64,000 nucleotides of DNA from Hyphomonadaceae bacterium (GTDB lineage Bacteria > Pseudomonadota > Alphaproteobacteria > Caulobacterales > Hyphomonadaceae): contig JAUYPV010000005.1 of NCBI GenBank assembly GCA_030697555.1, forward strand, positions 1 through 64,000, given 5' to 3'. The position numbers and the translations under genes were made by a program. Shown here piece by piece: positions 52,495-62,725 of the stretch (position 1 is its first letter; the number at the start of each line of letters is the position of its first letter). A model generated the notes under the pieces. That model had not been told where the DNA came from, made no database searches, and worked only from the letters and a program-made list of their open reading frames with translations.

Positions 52495-53163
52495 CTAGAA
52501 GCGGAACGTGATGCCGGCCTGGACGACGGGATAGATCTCGTAGTCGCTGATGTCGTCCTGGAGGTTCTGCTCCTCCGTCGCGAGCTGCGTCTGGAAGTTG
52601 CTGTCGTTCGACAGCGTGCCGCCGGTCGAGCTCAGGTTCACCTGCGGCGTGCCGGTAAACATCGCGCCGGCGATGAACTTGAACCCGATGTTGCCGCTGC
52701 CCTGGAACGTGCTGTCCCAGCCCAGCCCCACGAAGGGCGCCGTGTCTTCGAGATCGACGCCGGCCGCCAGCGTGCCGACCTCCGCCGAGTTGTAGGTCTG
52801 TCCGCCGATCTCGTAGGTCTGGCCAGACGCTGCGACGAGATCGAGCGTCTTCTCTCCGAAATACGCGCCGCCGGTGATGATGAACGAGTTGGAGAATGGG
52901 CGAAAATCGATGAACGCCCCCAACGTCGAAAGATCGAGATCGCCGTTGTACTCGATGTCGTCGTACGAATCGTCCGCGCCGTACTGGAAGTAGTTGTACC
53001 CGCCGCGAAGCTGGATCATCGGCGTCACTTCGACCTGCGCCTCGACGATGCCGCCGGTGGTGCCGACGCCGGCGCCGACCGCGATGCCGCTCTGTGCGTG
53101 CGCAGCGCCCGCGCCCGCCGCCGCGCCGACTGCCAGCGCCGCGAACGTGATGGTGCGTTTCAT
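52495..53163 (-). CDS. outer-membrane beta-barrel protein
   Basis: 222 aa. Signal peptide AALAVGAAAGAGAAHAQSG. The mature protein alternates as amphipathic strands (IAVGAGVGTTGGIVEAQVEV, MIQLRGGYNYFQYGADDSYD, IITGGAYFGEKTLDL) and ends with the BAM signal ...QAGITFRF. Eight to ten strands are likely. A coil-like acidic loop (EEQNLQDDISDYE) precedes the last strand. Porin or adhesin role not known. Confidence 0.85.
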   Translation of the reverse strand: MKRTITFAALAVGAAAGAGAAHAQSGIAVGAGVGTTGGIVEAQVEVTPMIQLRGGYNYFQYGADDSYDDIEYNGDLDLSTLGAFIDFRPFSNSFIITGGAYFGEKTLDLVAASGQTYEIGGQTYNSAEVGTLAAGVDLEDTAPFVGLGWDSTFQGSGNIGFKFIAGAMFTGTPQVNLSSTGGTLSNDSNFQTQLATEEQNLQDDISDYEIYPVVQAGITFRF

Positions 53164-53271
53164 GGGTGTTCCCCTGTCCTGAATCACTTGGCCAGATTGC
53201 GTCCGTGTAACCAATGACCGTCCGCGCGAGCCTGAAGGGGTTCGCCGGAAGCGGCAAGCGGCGGAAAGGAT

Positions 53272-54210
53272 CTAGTCCGCCTGGGCAGGCTGGGAAGCAG
53301 GCTCGGTGCGCTTGCGCGAGTCCCACGCCGTGAGGCCCACGGCGACGACGATCACCAGCGCGCCGATCCAGACCTGCCAGCGCGGAACCTCTGCGAAGAA
53401 GAAATACCCCAGCGCCGCGCTCCAGATGAGCGCCGTGTACTCGGCGGCGGCAAGGCGCTGCGCCGGCGCCCGCGCATAGGCCTGTGTCAGCATGAACCAG
53501 AGGCCGAACCCGGCAAGGCCGGTGAACGCAAACGCCGGAAGGTCGGCAGGCGCGGGCGCCACGCCGAGCAGCAGGGCAGGCACGACGAGGTAGAGCGCCG
53601 GAAAGGCGTTGCCCAGGAACGCCGTCATCACGACATCGTCCTTCTGGGCAAGCTGGCGCAGCAGCACCACGGATAGCGCGTAGAGCGAGGCGGCGCCGAT
53701 GCCGGCAAGGATGCCCTCGATCCTGCGCGCCCCTTCGACCGTGGCGGCCGACTCGCCCTGCACGGTCACCAGAACGCCAGCAAAGCCGATCGCCAGCGCC
53801 ACGACCGCCACCCGCTGGAGCTTCTCCTTCAGCAGCCAGCGCGCCAGCGGGGCGATCATCAGCGGCGCAACGAAGATGAGGACGGTGGCCTCCGCGATCG
53901 GCAGCACGGTCAGGGCATGGAAGAACAGGACGGCCGAGGCGGTGCTCGCCACCGCCCGGATGGCGTGACGGCGCAGGCCGGTTCCGTCCGGCAATTTCTT
54001 GTTCAGGGCGAGTACGGCCGCGCCCGAGAACAGGGTTCCGAACGCGTAGCGCCCGAAGGCAATCAGGATGGCCGAATAGCTCGCCCCCAGATGCTTGATC
54101 ATCGCGTCGAGGATGCAGCCCATGAAAATGCCGGCGAGGGCCAGCACCAGGGGTGGTGCGCCCAGATAGCGCGGCGAGAGCGGGCCAGTGGTCATTGACC
54201 CATCCAGCAT
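53272..54210 (-). CDS. EamA-family (DMT) transporter
   Basis: 312 aa, ten TM segments as two EamA repeats: MGCILDAMIKHLGASYSAIL in the first, and GILAGIGAASLYALSVVLLR in the second, with FVAPLMIAPLARWLLKEKLQ between. Exports amino acids, nucleotides or metabolites in known cases; substrate not readable. Start ATG 54210, or five codons later. Divergent from hppA. Confidence 0.88.
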   Translation of the reverse strand: MLDGSMTTGPLSPRYLGAPPLVLALAGIFMGCILDAMIKHLGASYSAILIAFGRYAFGTLFSGAAVLALNKKLPDGTGLRRHAIRAVASTASAVLFFHALTVLPIAEATVLIFVAPLMIAPLARWLLKEKLQRVAVVALAIGFAGVLVTVQGESAATVEGARRIEGILAGIGAASLYALSVVLLRQLAQKDDVVMTAFLGNAFPALYLVVPALLLGVAPAPADLPAFAFTGLAGFGLWFMLTQAYARAPAQRLAAAEYTALIWSAALGYFFFAEVPRWQVWIGALVIVVAVGLTAWDSRKRTEPASQPAQAD

Positions 54211-54423
54211 GGCCGATCACCCCGCGCAACATTCGTTAAGTCCTCTGGACGCGGCGTTAAGAACCTTCAAAAGCCTTGAAATTCTTCGATTCATCCATAT
54301 TGCGCCTCGGGAGAAATATCGGCATGTTCCCGCCACCTTTGGCGGGCGGGCCGACGCAAATCCCCACGAGCAGGGTTGCGCACCTTCGTCCGCGATCACA
54401 CGCGGTTGAGAGAGAAAACGTTC

Positions 54424-56616
54424 ATGAGCTTGACGCTTTGGCTGCCCATCGTGGCGGGCGTTCTCGCCGTCCTGTACGGCGTGTTTACAACCCAGCGGCT
54501 GATGGCGATGTCGCAAGGCAACGCCAAGATGCAGGAGATCGCGAAAGCGATCCAGGAAGGCGCCAACGCCTATCTCAACCGGCAGTACCGCACGATCGCC
54601 ATCGTCGGCGTCCTGGTCACCCTCGTCCTCGCCTTCTTCTTCAGGAACTGGCAGGCGCCCGTCGGCTTCGTGCTCGGCGCGGTGCTCTCGGGCGCGGCCG
54701 GCTTCATCGGCATGAAGATCTCGGTGCAGGCCAACGTCCGCACCACTGAAGCCTCTTCGAAAGGCCTCGCTGAGGGCCTCAACGTAGCGTTTCTCTCGGG
54801 CGCGGTGACGGGCATGCTCGTCGTCGGCCTCGCGCTGATCGGCCTCGCCGGCTACTACGTCGTGCTGACCACCGGTCTCGGCCTCGAGCCGACCGACCGC
54901 ACGGTCATTGACGCCATGGTGGCCCTCGGCTTCGGCGCTTCTCTTATCTCGATCTTCGCCCGTCTCGGCGGCGGCATCTTCACCAAGGGCGCCGACGTGG
55001 GCGGCGACATGGTGGGCAAGGTGGAAGCCGGCATCCCGGAGGATGATCCGCGCAACCCCGCGACCATCGCCGACAACGTGGGCGACAACGTCGGCGACTG
55101 CGCCGGCATGGCGGCCGACCTGTTCGAAACCTACGCCGTGACCATCGTCGCGACCATGGTGCTGTCCTCGATCTACTTCGCGGGCACCAACGCGGTTGCT
55201 CCGATGATGGTGCTGCCGCTGGTCATCGCCGGCGTGTGCATCGTCACCTCCATCATCGGCACATTCGCCGTCCGCCTGCGCAAAGGCTCGCGCAACGTTA
55301 TGGGCGCCCTCTACCAGGGCTTCATCGCCTCGGCGGTGCTTTCGGTCCCCGCCCTCTGGCTGGCGATCGAACTGACGCTCGGCTCGACGGGCGCTGCGCT
55401 CGACATTTGGAACACGCCGCTCACGACGGTCGATGGCACGGACATCACCGGCATCGACCTGATGCTCTGCGGTATCGCAGGTCTGGTCGTCACCGGCCTG
55501 ATCGTCTGGGTCACGGAATACTACACCGGCGTCGGCTTCCGTCCTGTGCGCTCGATCGCCCAGGCCTCGGTTTCCGGCCACGGCACAAACGTGATCCAGG
55601 GCCTCGCCGTGTCGCTTGAAGCGACCGCGCTTCCGGCCCTGATCATCATCGCGGGCATCATCTTCACCTACACGCTGGCCGGCCTCATCGGCGTCGCCAT
55701 CGCGGTGACGACCATGCTGGCGCTCGCCGGCATGGTTGTGGCGCTCGACGCCTTCGGCCCGGTTACCGACAACGCTGGCGGCATTGCCGAAATGGCGGGC
55801 CTGGATGATAGCGTCCGTGAAACCACCGACACGCTCGACGCGGTTGGCAACACCACGAAAGCCGTCACCAAGGGTTACGCGATCGGCTCGGCCGCCCTCG
55901 GCGCCGTCGTGTTGTTCGCCGCCTTCACCTCCGACCTCGACTTCTTCTCGAAGCAGGCGGTCGAGGGTGACTTCCTCTATGGCGTGCAGGCGAACTTCGA
56001 CCTCTCCAACCCCTACGTCGTGGTCGGCCTGCTGTTCGGCGGCTTGCTGCCCTTCCTGTTCGGCGGCATGTCGATGATGGCTGTCGGCCGCGCCGCTCAG
56101 GCGGTGGTCGAGGAAGTTCGCCGTCAGTTCCGCGAGATCAAGGGCATCATGACCTACGAGGCGAAGCCGGATTACGGCCGCGCCGTCGACATGCTGACCA
56201 AGGCCGCGATCAAGGAAATGATCGTTCCCTCGCTGCTGCCGGTCCTGTCGCCGATCGTGCTGTTCCTCGTCATCTGGGCCATCGGCGGCTTCAGCGATGT
56301 GGCCAAGAGCCAGGCGCTCTCGTCGGTCGGCGCGATGCTGCTGGGCGTGATCGTCACCGGCTTCTTCGTCGCGGTCTCGATGACCGCCGGCGGCGGCGCC
56401 TGGGACAACGCCAAGAAGTCGTTCGAGGACGGCTTCCGCGACAAGGACGGCGTCGTCCACAAGAAGGGTTCGGAAGCCCACAAGGCGGCCGTGACCGGCG
56501 ACACCGTCGGCGACCCCTACAAGGATACGGCGGGCCCCGCCGTGAACCCGATGATCAAGATCACGAACATCGTAGCCCTGCTGATGCTCGCGGCCATGGC
56601 GGCGGGTTCGCACTAG
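54424..56616 (+). CDS. hppA: membrane-bound H+-translocating pyrophosphatase
   Basis: Couples PPi hydrolysis to proton export. 730 aa, ~16 TM helices. Substrate motifs [40 protein letters not shown] and [20 protein letters not shown]. The K+-type determinant reads GNTTKA (Lys at K479) instead of GNTTAA, so this is the K+-independent class, as in other Alphaproteobacteria. Long 213-base leader upstream. A terminator follows the stop. Confidence 0.96.
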   Translation: MSLTLWLPIVAGVLAVLYGVFTTQRLMAMSQGNAKMQEIAKAIQEGANAYLNRQYRTIAIVGVLVTLVLAFFFRNWQAPVGFVLGAVLSGAAGFIGMKISVQANVRTTEASSKGLAEGLNVAFLSGAVTGMLVVGLALIGLAGYYVVLTTGLGLEPTDRTVIDAMVALGFGASLISIFARLGGGIFTKGADVGGDMVGKVEAGIPEDDPRNPATIADNVGDNVGDCAGMAADLFETYAVTIVATMVLSSIYFAGTNAVAPMMVLPLVIAGVCIVTSIIGTFAVRLRKGSRNVMGALYQGFIASAVLSVPALWLAIELTLGSTGAALDIWNTPLTTVDGTDITGIDLMLCGIAGLVVTGLIVWVTEYYTGVGFRPVRSIAQASVSGHGTNVIQGLAVSLEATALPALIIIAGIIFTYTLAGLIGVAIAVTTMLALAGMVVALDAFGPVTDNAGGIAEMAGLDDSVRETTDTLDAVGNTTKAVTKGYAIGSAALGAVVLFAAFTSDLDFFSKQAVEGDFLYGVQANFDLSNPYVVVGLLFGGLLPFLFGGMSMMAVGRAAQAVVEEVRRQFREIKGIMTYEAKPDYGRAVDMLTKAAIKEMIVPSLLPVLSPIVLFLVIWAIGGFSDVAKSQALSSVGAMLLGVIVTGFFVAVSMTAGGGAWDNAKKSFEDGFRDKDGVVHKKGSEAHKAAVTGDTVGDPYKDTAGPAVNPMIKITNIVALLMLAAMAAGSH

Positions 56617-56640
56617 GCTCTGCTAATCTGGAAAACCGAG

Positions 56641-56670
56641 CGGGCCCCGGAGCAATCCGGGGCCCGTTTT
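56641..56670 (+). terminator. rho-independent terminator of hppA
   Basis: CGGGCCCCGG (56641-56650), loop AGCAAT, CCGGGGCCCG (56657-56666), then TTTT. Confidence 0.9.
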
Positions 56671-56678
56671 GTTTCTGC

Positions 56679-57701
56679 CTACTCCGGCGCCGTCCCGAGC
56701 GCCACCTCGTTCACCACGCGATAGCCGGTGAACGGGAAGTCGGTGAAGAAGCCATCGAGGCCCAGCGCCAGCGCCTTCTTCATCGAGGTTTCGGTATCCT
56801 CGCCCTTGAACGGTGCATCGTCGCGATAGGTCCAGGTGTGGACGGCGATGCCGCGAGCATGCGCGTCGCGGATCAGGCTGGTGGGTTTGCCGCTCGCGTC
56901 GAACAGCATCTGGTGCGTCGCGCCCAGCCCATCCCAGAACGGCGCCCCCTCCACCTTCATCGCCGCATCCAGCGCCGCCCGGTCGCCGACGAGCATGACG
57001 ACGGGAACATCCGTCATCGGCTGGATCTTCTTGACGAATGGCGGCTCGAACGACTGGATAAAGATCGGCGAATCTTTTTTATCGAGCCCTTTGGCTTTCA
57101 ACGCCGCAAGGATTTTCTCCGCCATGTCGGGATGGCCAACCGTCGCGTGATAGGCGGGCGACTTCGCTTCCGGATAGACACACACTGGATTGCCCGCGAC
57201 CGTCTGGCGCGACAGGGCTAGGTCGAGCACCTCATCGAAAGTCGGGATCGCATAGAGATTGTCGTACGTCTTCGGACGGCCCCTGAAGGGCTGGATCGCG
57301 CGCAGCGTCCGCAGCTCGGCAAGCGTGAAATCAGCGACCCACCAGTCTTCGCGGTCGGACGCTTCCGGATCGGTCGACTTGCGCTTGCGGCTGGCAAACT
57401 CCGGCTTCGAAGCGACATTGGTCGTCGTCGACAACCATGTGTCGTGCCGGTCCACCAGCACGCCATCTTTCGTGAACACAAGATCCGGTTCGATGCAGTC
57501 CGCGCCGTCATTCAGCGCGCGGTGATAGGCCTCCAGCGTATGCTCGGGCAGGGCCCCTGATGCGCCGCGATGCGCAATCACCAGTGGCCGCTTTCCATCC
57601 AGCGTGGCGTAGGGCCACGAGCCGCCGCCTCCACCCGTCAGGCTGCTGCAGCCCGCAAGGCCCAGGACAAGGACGATCGACCCGAGAATCTGTTTGCTCA
57701 T
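56679..57701 (-). CDS. glycerophosphodiester phosphodiesterase lipoprotein
   Basis: Cleaves glycerophosphodiesters to glycerol-3-phosphate and alcohol. 340 aa from ATG 57701 (AAGG five bases upstream; ATGs at 57704 and 57722 are alternatives). Lipoprotein signal ends LVLGLAGCSS, then poly-Gly. GDPD motifs: PLVIAHRGASGALPEHTLEA, GADCIEPDLVFTKDGVLVDR, HDTWL, CVYPEAKSPAYHATVGHPDM and HTWTYRDDAPF. GlpQ-type, active in the periplasm. Confidence 0.93.
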   Translation of the reverse strand: MSKQILGSIVLVLGLAGCSSLTGGGGGSWPYATLDGKRPLVIAHRGASGALPEHTLEAYHRALNDGADCIEPDLVFTKDGVLVDRHDTWLSTTTNVASKPEFASRKRKSTDPEASDREDWWVADFTLAELRTLRAIQPFRGRPKTYDNLYAIPTFDEVLDLALSRQTVAGNPVCVYPEAKSPAYHATVGHPDMAEKILAALKAKGLDKKDSPIFIQSFEPPFVKKIQPMTDVPVVMLVGDRAALDAAMKVEGAPFWDGLGATHQMLFDASGKPTSLIRDAHARGIAVHTWTYRDDAPFKGEDTETSMKKALALGLDGFFTDFPFTGYRVVNEVALGTAPE

Positions 57702-57797
57702 CATGCCTTGGAGCATGCTCATGTGACGCGGCCGTGTCGAGACTTGCGTAGCGGAAGAGGGCTCGCCTCAGGCGTTTGTGAGAGGTAGCTTCACGCC

Positions 57798-59984
57798 ATG
57801 ACGAAACCGGCCATCGGCGGCGGCGCCAAGAAAGTGCTCTACACGCTCTCGACCGTGCAGCGCATGGGTGTGGCCAAGGCCGCCAAAGCGCTGACGTCGA
57901 AGAATGCCTGCAAGGCCTGCGGTCTCGGCATGGGCGGCCAGCGCGGCGGCATGACCGACGAGCTGGGGGAGTTCCCTTCGGTCTGCAACAAGAGCGTCCA
58001 GGCGCAGTCCACCGACGTACAGCCGGCGATTCCGGAAGAAGTCTTCGCCCACCCCATCGCCGAACTCCGCGAACTCTCCGGCCACGAACTCGAACATCTC
58101 GGCCGGCTTGGCACGCCGATCTGGAAAGCGACGGACTCTGATCGCTACGAACCGATCTGCTGGGACAGAGCAATGGAAATCGCCGGCGCCCGCTTTGCTG
58201 CGGCGAAACCGGACCGCACCTTCTTCTACTCCTCCGGCCGCTCCTCCAACGAAGCCGGCTTCCTTCTCCAGCTCCTTGCCCGCGTCTATGGAACCAACAA
58301 CGTCAACAACTGCTCATACTACTGCCACCAGGCGACCAGCGTAGCGCTCGCCGACACGATCGGCACGGGCACGTCCACCGTCGAACTCGAAGATCTCACC
58401 GGCTGCGACGCCATCTTCGTCATCGGCGCCAATCCCGCCTCCAACCATCCGCGCTTCATCCACAAGCTGAAGGGATGCCGCGACCGGGGCGGGCAGGTAA
58501 TCGTCATCAACCCGGCAAAGGAATCGGGCCTGGTCAAATTCGGCCTGCCGAAGAACCCCATGTCGCTGATGTCGGGCGGCAGCGAAATCGCCTCGCTCTA
58601 CATCCAGCCCCGCATCGGCGGTGACATCGCCCTGATGAAGGGCATCGCCAAGGCGGTTATCGCCAAGAGCGGGGCGGCCAGCGAGTTCATTGCGGCGCAC
58701 ACAACTGGATACGACGCCTTCGCCTCCGACATCGCCGACACATCGTGGGAAGCGATCGAGACAGGCTCTGGTCTCTCCCGCGACGAAATCGAAAGCCTGG
58801 CCGACGCCTACATCGCGTCGAAATCCGCCGTGTTCGCCTGGGGCATGGGCATGACGCACCACATCCACGGCGTCGACAATGTCGAGATGATCGTCAACCT
58901 CGCCCTGCTGCGCGGCATGATCGGCCGCCCGCACGCGGGCCTTCTCCCGCTGCGCGGCCATTCCAACATCCAGGGCATCGGCACGATCGGCGTGAAGCCG
59001 GTGCTCGCCGAAGACGTGATGGCGAAGATGGAGCAGGTGTTCGGCGTCTCGCTGCCGCGCGCTCCCGGCATGGACACCATGGCGTCCATGAAGGCCGCCG
59101 ACGCTGGCGCAATCGACGCCGCCCTGCTGATGGGCGGCAATCTCTACGCCTCCAATCCCGACGCGACATGGGCCGAAGCGGCGCTCGAAAAGATCGGCTT
59201 CAAGCTCTTCCTCACCACCACGCTCAATCTCGGCCACATCCATGGCGTGTCAAAAGGCGAAAGCCTCATCCTCCCGGTCACCGCGCGCGACGAAGAGTGG
59301 GAGCCGACCACCCAGGAGTCGATGTTCAACTATGTCCGCCTCTCCGACGGCGGCGTCACGCGCCTCGAAACCGTCCGCCCCGAAACGATGATCCTCGCGG
59401 ACCTTGCCGCCCGCGTTCGGCCGGACAGCGGCATCGACTTCAGGGCCTTCGCGAAGCACATAAAACTCCGCCAGGCTATCGCCGAGATCGTGCCGGGTAT
59501 GGAGGACCTCGCTGATATCGATGTCGCCAAGCGCGAATTCCACATCCGCAACCGGCTGATGCATGAGCCCGTCTTCCGCACCGCTACCGGCAAGGCGGGC
59601 TTCACGGTGCGCGCCATTCCAGACGCACAGCCCGCCGCCTTCACCCTCACCACTGTCCGCTCCGAGGGCCAGTTCAACTCCATCGTCTACGAGGAGAAGG
59701 ACAGCTACCGCGGCACGAAAACGCGCTGGTGCGTGATGATGAACCGCGACGACATGGCGGCGCTCGGCCTCGACGAAGGCGAATTTGCCGACGTCAGCTC
59801 GGAGCAGGGCGTGATGAAAGGCGTCACGGTCTACGGTTTCGATGTGCCGCGCGGCAACGCGATGGCGTACTTCCCCGAGGCCAACGTCCTTACCCGCACG
59901 CAAGTCGATCCGCGCAGCAAGACCCCGGCGTTCAAGTCTACCGCCGTCTCGATCGCCCCATCAGGTTCGCCTCGAACGACCTGA
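57798..59984 (+). CDS. FdhF/YdeP-family molybdopterin oxidoreductase
   Basis: 728 aa. N-terminal CKACGLGMGGQRGGMTDELG keeps only part of the Cys set seen in 4Fe-4S formate dehydrogenases. Motifs TFFYSSGRSSNEAGFLLQLL, NNVNNCSYYCHQATSVALAD, FVIGANPASNHPRFIHKLKG, MTHHIHGVDNVEMIVNLALL and a C-terminal molydopterin-binding domain. These proteins (E. coli YdeP) are linked with acid resistance, though their substrate is not established. The 3' end overlaps the convergent AraC gene by 47 bases. Confidence 0.85.
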   Translation: MTKPAIGGGAKKVLYTLSTVQRMGVAKAAKALTSKNACKACGLGMGGQRGGMTDELGEFPSVCNKSVQAQSTDVQPAIPEEVFAHPIAELRELSGHELEHLGRLGTPIWKATDSDRYEPICWDRAMEIAGARFAAAKPDRTFFYSSGRSSNEAGFLLQLLARVYGTNNVNNCSYYCHQATSVALADTIGTGTSTVELEDLTGCDAIFVIGANPASNHPRFIHKLKGCRDRGGQVIVINPAKESGLVKFGLPKNPMSLMSGGSEIASLYIQPRIGGDIALMKGIAKAVIAKSGAASEFIAAHTTGYDAFASDIADTSWEAIETGSGLSRDEIESLADAYIASKSAVFAWGMGMTHHIHGVDNVEMIVNLALLRGMIGRPHAGLLPLRGHSNIQGIGTIGVKPVLAEDVMAKMEQVFGVSLPRAPGMDTMASMKAADAGAIDAALLMGGNLYASNPDATWAEAALEKIGFKLFLTTTLNLGHIHGVSKGESLILPVTARDEEWEPTTQESMFNYVRLSDGGVTRLETVRPETMILADLAARVRPDSGIDFRAFAKHIKLRQAIAEIVPGMEDLADIDVAKREFHIRNRLMHEPVFRTATGKAGFTVRAIPDAQPAAFTLTTVRSEGQFNSIVYEEKDSYRGTKTRWCVMMNRDDMAALGLDEGEFADVSSEQGVMKGVTVYGFDVPRGNAMAYFPEANVLTRTQVDPRSKTPAFKSTAVSIAPSGSPRTT

Positions 59985-61029
59985 GGCGAGAGCCGCGCGG
60001 TCCGCCATTGTCGAGCGGCTTGTCGGCGAGCAGGCGCTTACGGACAATGCTTGGCGCCTCGCCGAACCAGCGGCGGCAACTGCGCGAAAAGGCCGAACTG
60101 TCGGCATAGTCGAGCATCAGCGCGATCTGCGACAGCGAAACGCTCGGCTGCGCCAGCAGCGATTCCGCCGTCGCGCGCCGCACCTCGTCCTTGATCTTTT
60201 CGAAACTGGCGCCCTCCGACTGCAGCCGCCTCTGCAGCGTGCGTGGATGGATGCCCAGTGCGCGCGCCGCCTGTTCCGGCGTGCATTCCTTTCCGCGCAG
60301 CAGGCTGCGCGCCACATTGGCGACGCGAATGCTGAAGGTCTTCTCCCGCGGCGGGCTCAGCTGCCGCAGATAGGTTTCCGCGATCTGGCGCAGCTGCGAG
60401 GATGCGCCGCTTCGCCAGCTGTCGAGGAAGGAGCGTTCCACCGAAATGCCCATGCGCGGCCGGTTGAACAGCGGTGTGACGCCGAAGGTTTTCCGATAGG
60501 CCGTCATCGGCGATATCGGCGCATGCAGGAACCAGACCTGCGACGGCTTGTAACCCGGTCCTCCGAGCTGGCGCAGCGCCTTGTGGATCGAGGCCAGCAT
60601 GCGCTCGGAATTCTGCTCGCGCCGAACCGGCCGGCGCATGTCGAGATGGAGATCGAGAAACTCGCGCGTCGTGCGCGGCACGGGCGCAAGCGTCATGGTC
60701 AGCGCCGGGTTGTGGACGTGAAGATAGCGCGCGCAGATGTCGATGCCCTCGCGCAGCGTCGCCGAGCTCGCGATTGCAATGGACAGCGCGCCGAGCACGG
60801 AGAGGTTCTGGCTGCTGCCGAGTATCAGTCCGAAGTCGAGGCGGTGCAGGCGTTCGGCCGCGATCTCCTGGCTGTCGATGAAGGCGCGCAGCGGCAGATA
60901 CCGCTCGAGATCGTTGAGATCGGCGGGATCGACATGGGCCGCGCCAAGAATTTCGTCAGCATCGCCGCCCAGCTGTTCCACGACCTCGCGGAAGCCGCCC
61001 CAAGCGCTGGCTCGTATAATCTCTCTCAT
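59938..61029 (-). CDS. AraC-family transcriptional regulator (OruR/ArgR-like)
   Basis: 363 aa from ATG 61027-61029. N-terminal arabinose-binding-regulator-type domain (AAHVDPADLNDLERYLPLRA, LGALSIAIASSATLREGIDI) and C-terminal double HTH: TPEQAARALGIHPRTLQRRL and VSLSQIALMLDYADSSAFSR SCRRWFG-type helix. Upstream in-frame residues to 61140 are Arg-rich and not family-like. Its antisense 3' overlap with the molybdoenzyme gene may couple their mRNAs. Confidence 0.9.
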   Translation of the reverse strand: MREIIRASAWGGFREVVEQLGGDADEILGAAHVDPADLNDLERYLPLRAFIDSQEIAAERLHRLDFGLILGSSQNLSVLGALSIAIASSATLREGIDICARYLHVHNPALTMTLAPVPRTTREFLDLHLDMRRPVRREQNSERMLASIHKALRQLGGPGYKPSQVWFLHAPISPMTAYRKTFGVTPLFNRPRMGISVERSFLDSWRSGASSQLRQIAETYLRQLSPPREKTFSIRVANVARSLLRGKECTPEQAARALGIHPRTLQRRLQSEGASFEKIKDEVRRATAESLLAQPSVSLSQIALMLDYADSSAFSRSCRRWFGEAPSIVRKRLLADKPLDNGGPRGSRLRSFEANLMGRSRRR

Positions 61030-61180
61030 AACGCGGCCTGCGGCGGGATGTCGCCGGACAAGGCAAAAACTGTCGCGAAATGACAAGTCTTTGTCGGGCG
61101 GGGAAAAGCGCGGCGACGGCGAACGCCGTACGACCTGCATAAATCCGTTCGAAGTCTGCGCTCCCCGGACTTAGGAAATA

Positions 61181-61603
61181 ATGCCTCCCCACAGCGTATC
61201 GGTCAATGAATCAAGCAAGCCAGCGCGCGTCCTTATCGTGGACGACGCATCGGGCATGCGCATCTATCTCCGCAGCATTCTCGCCGCGGCAGGCTACTCC
61301 TGTACCGAAGCCGCCGACGGCGGCGAGGCGTTCGATCTCCTCCTGCGCGAGTCCTTCGATCTCCTGATCACCGATCTCGACATGCCGGAGATGGACGGCT
61401 TCCAGCTCCTGTCCGCGATCAGCCTTCTGCCGAAGAGCCGTGGCCGCCCTGCCATCGTCGTCTGCTCGGCGCTGCTGGACGAAACCCTGGCCGAACGCCG
61501 GCCGGAATTGCGGACGGCGGCCGTGCTCCTGGCCAAGCCGGTCCAGCCTGAAGACGTGCTCAAGGCCGCCGAAAAGGCACTGAAAGCCGGCCGGTCCGGC
61601 TGA
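61181..61603 (+). CDS. single-domain response regulator
   Basis: 140 aa CheY-like receiver. VLIVDDASGMRIYLRSILAA (acidic pair), phosphoacceptor D65 in LLITDLDMPEMDG, switch Ser in VVCSALLDETLAER and Lys in VLLAKPVQPEDVLK. No output domain, so it acts by protein contact. AGGA lies upstream. No kinase is near; followed after 62 bases by the TVP38 gene. Confidence 0.92.
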   Translation: MPPHSVSVNESSKPARVLIVDDASGMRIYLRSILAAAGYSCTEAADGGEAFDLLLRESFDLLITDLDMPEMDGFQLLSAISLLPKSRGRPAIVVCSALLDETLAERRPELRTAAVLLAKPVQPEDVLKAAEKALKAGRSG

Positions 61604-61665
61604 ATCCCGGCCCGGCGCCCCGGATTCTTGACGCGGGCAGGCCAAGGGCGCATTGGGGCGCGCTC

Positions 61666-62397
61666 ATGAAGAAGATCTACGCCTTCCTTAACAACATGGA
61701 CTCGCGGGCGTGGCGCACCATCTGGGTGTCTGTCGCCCTGCTGGTCGGCGTCGGCGCGATCGTCGCGCTGGGCAAGAGCGGGCTGTTCGTTGACGACGTC
61801 GAACTCTGGCTCGAAGGCCTGCGCAACAGCCCGTGGGCGCTGCCCGCCGTCATCCTCATCTTTGTCATCGCCGGCCTCGTCGTGCCGCTCTTCCTGCTCG
61901 CCGGCGCCTGCGTCCTCGCCTTCGGCCCGTGGGTGGGCTTCCTCTACGCCATGCTCGGAACGTTCGTGTCGAGCTGGCTGCAATTCTATCTCGGCCGCTT
62001 GGGCGGGGCCGGCCTGCTCAAGCGCTACGGCGGCGACAAGGTGCACCGCCTCTCGCGCTTCATCGGCCGCAACGACTTCCTTGCCAGCATGGTCGTCCGC
62101 AACGTGCCCGTCGCGCCGGCCCTTGTCGTCAACATGGCGTTCGGCGCCAGCCACGCCAATCTGTGGCGCTTCCTGGCAGGCATGACACTTGGCTCGGTTC
62201 CGAAGATCGCTATCGTCGCGCTGCTCGGCCAGTCGGTGGACTCCGCGCTCGGTGGCGGCGTTGCGCTAGGGCTAGGCGCCGCTCTTGCCGTGATCGGCAT
62301 CTGGGTCACGGTTGCGCTGGCCGCCCGCAAGGCTGTGAGGGGCGGCGACCTGGATGGCGATGACGAGGGCGACGAACCCGGTGAAGGCAAGACCTGA
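61666..62397 (+). CDS. TVP38/TMEM64 (VTT-domain) membrane protein
   Basis: 243 aa. One N-terminal TM helix (TIWVSVALLVGVGAIVALG), then the VTT core: VVPLFLLAGACVLAFGPWVG, FVSSWLQFYLGRLGGAGLLK, NVPVAPALVVNMAFGASHAN. Acidic C-terminus (GGDLDGDDEGDEPGEG). DedA-superfamily, second of this window (see 11515). Likely role in lipid-carrier flipping by family. 3' end overlaps the next gene. Confidence 0.88.
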   Translation: MKKIYAFLNNMDSRAWRTIWVSVALLVGVGAIVALGKSGLFVDDVELWLEGLRNSPWALPAVILIFVIAGLVVPLFLLAGACVLAFGPWVGFLYAMLGTFVSSWLQFYLGRLGGAGLLKRYGGDKVHRLSRFIGRNDFLASMVVRNVPVAPALVVNMAFGASHANLWRFLAGMTLGSVPKIAIVALLGQSVDSALGGGVALGLGAALAVIGIWVTVALAARKAVRGGDLDGDDEGDEPGEGKT

Positions 62398-62725
62398 AAA
62401 GAAATCCTCCGCCACGGATCTCAAGGGCCTTGCCGCCTTGCCCAGCCTCGGCAAGGCGTCGGCGGATCTCCTCGTCGATGTGGGCATCACCACGCCGGCC
62501 ATGCTGCGGAAGATCGGTGCGGAGGAAGCCTGGCGCCGCCTGCGCTTCGCCCACGGCAAGCGCGTCACCGTCACCTGGATCTACGCCCTCGACATTGCCA
62601 TTCGGGGCATACACTGGAAGGAGCTGAGCGAGACGCGGGCGGCAAAGCTCAAGGCCGCCGCTGAAGCCGTAAAGGCGGAGATCGACGGTCCCTCAAGCAA
62701 GCGCACTAAGGTTCGCAACTCCTGA
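62354..62725 (+). CDS. TfoX C-terminal-domain protein
   Basis: Up to 123 aa. The fold is the TfoX_C HhH-like domain: LAALPSLGKASADLLVDVGI, TTPAMLRKIGAEEAWRRLRF and the ALDIAIRGIHWKELSE motif. The N-terminal TfoX domain is absent, so this is a stand-alone C-domain protein. ATG 62354 overlaps the previous gene by 44 bases; ATG 62360 or GTG 62381 are possible. Converges with DUF1353 by 33 bases. Confidence 0.8.
   Translation: MAMTRATNPVKARPEKKSSATDLKGLAALPSLGKASADLLVDVGITTPAMLRKIGAEEAWRRLRFAHGKRVTVTWIYALDIAIRGIHWKELSETRAAKLKAAAEAVKAEIDGPSSKRTKVRNS

Noticed and set aside
54217-56613. 798-codon open frame antisense to hppA
   Set aside because: Asp/Gly/His/Arg-rich composition typical of an antisense shadow of a high-GC gene; hppA on the other strand has all family motifs.
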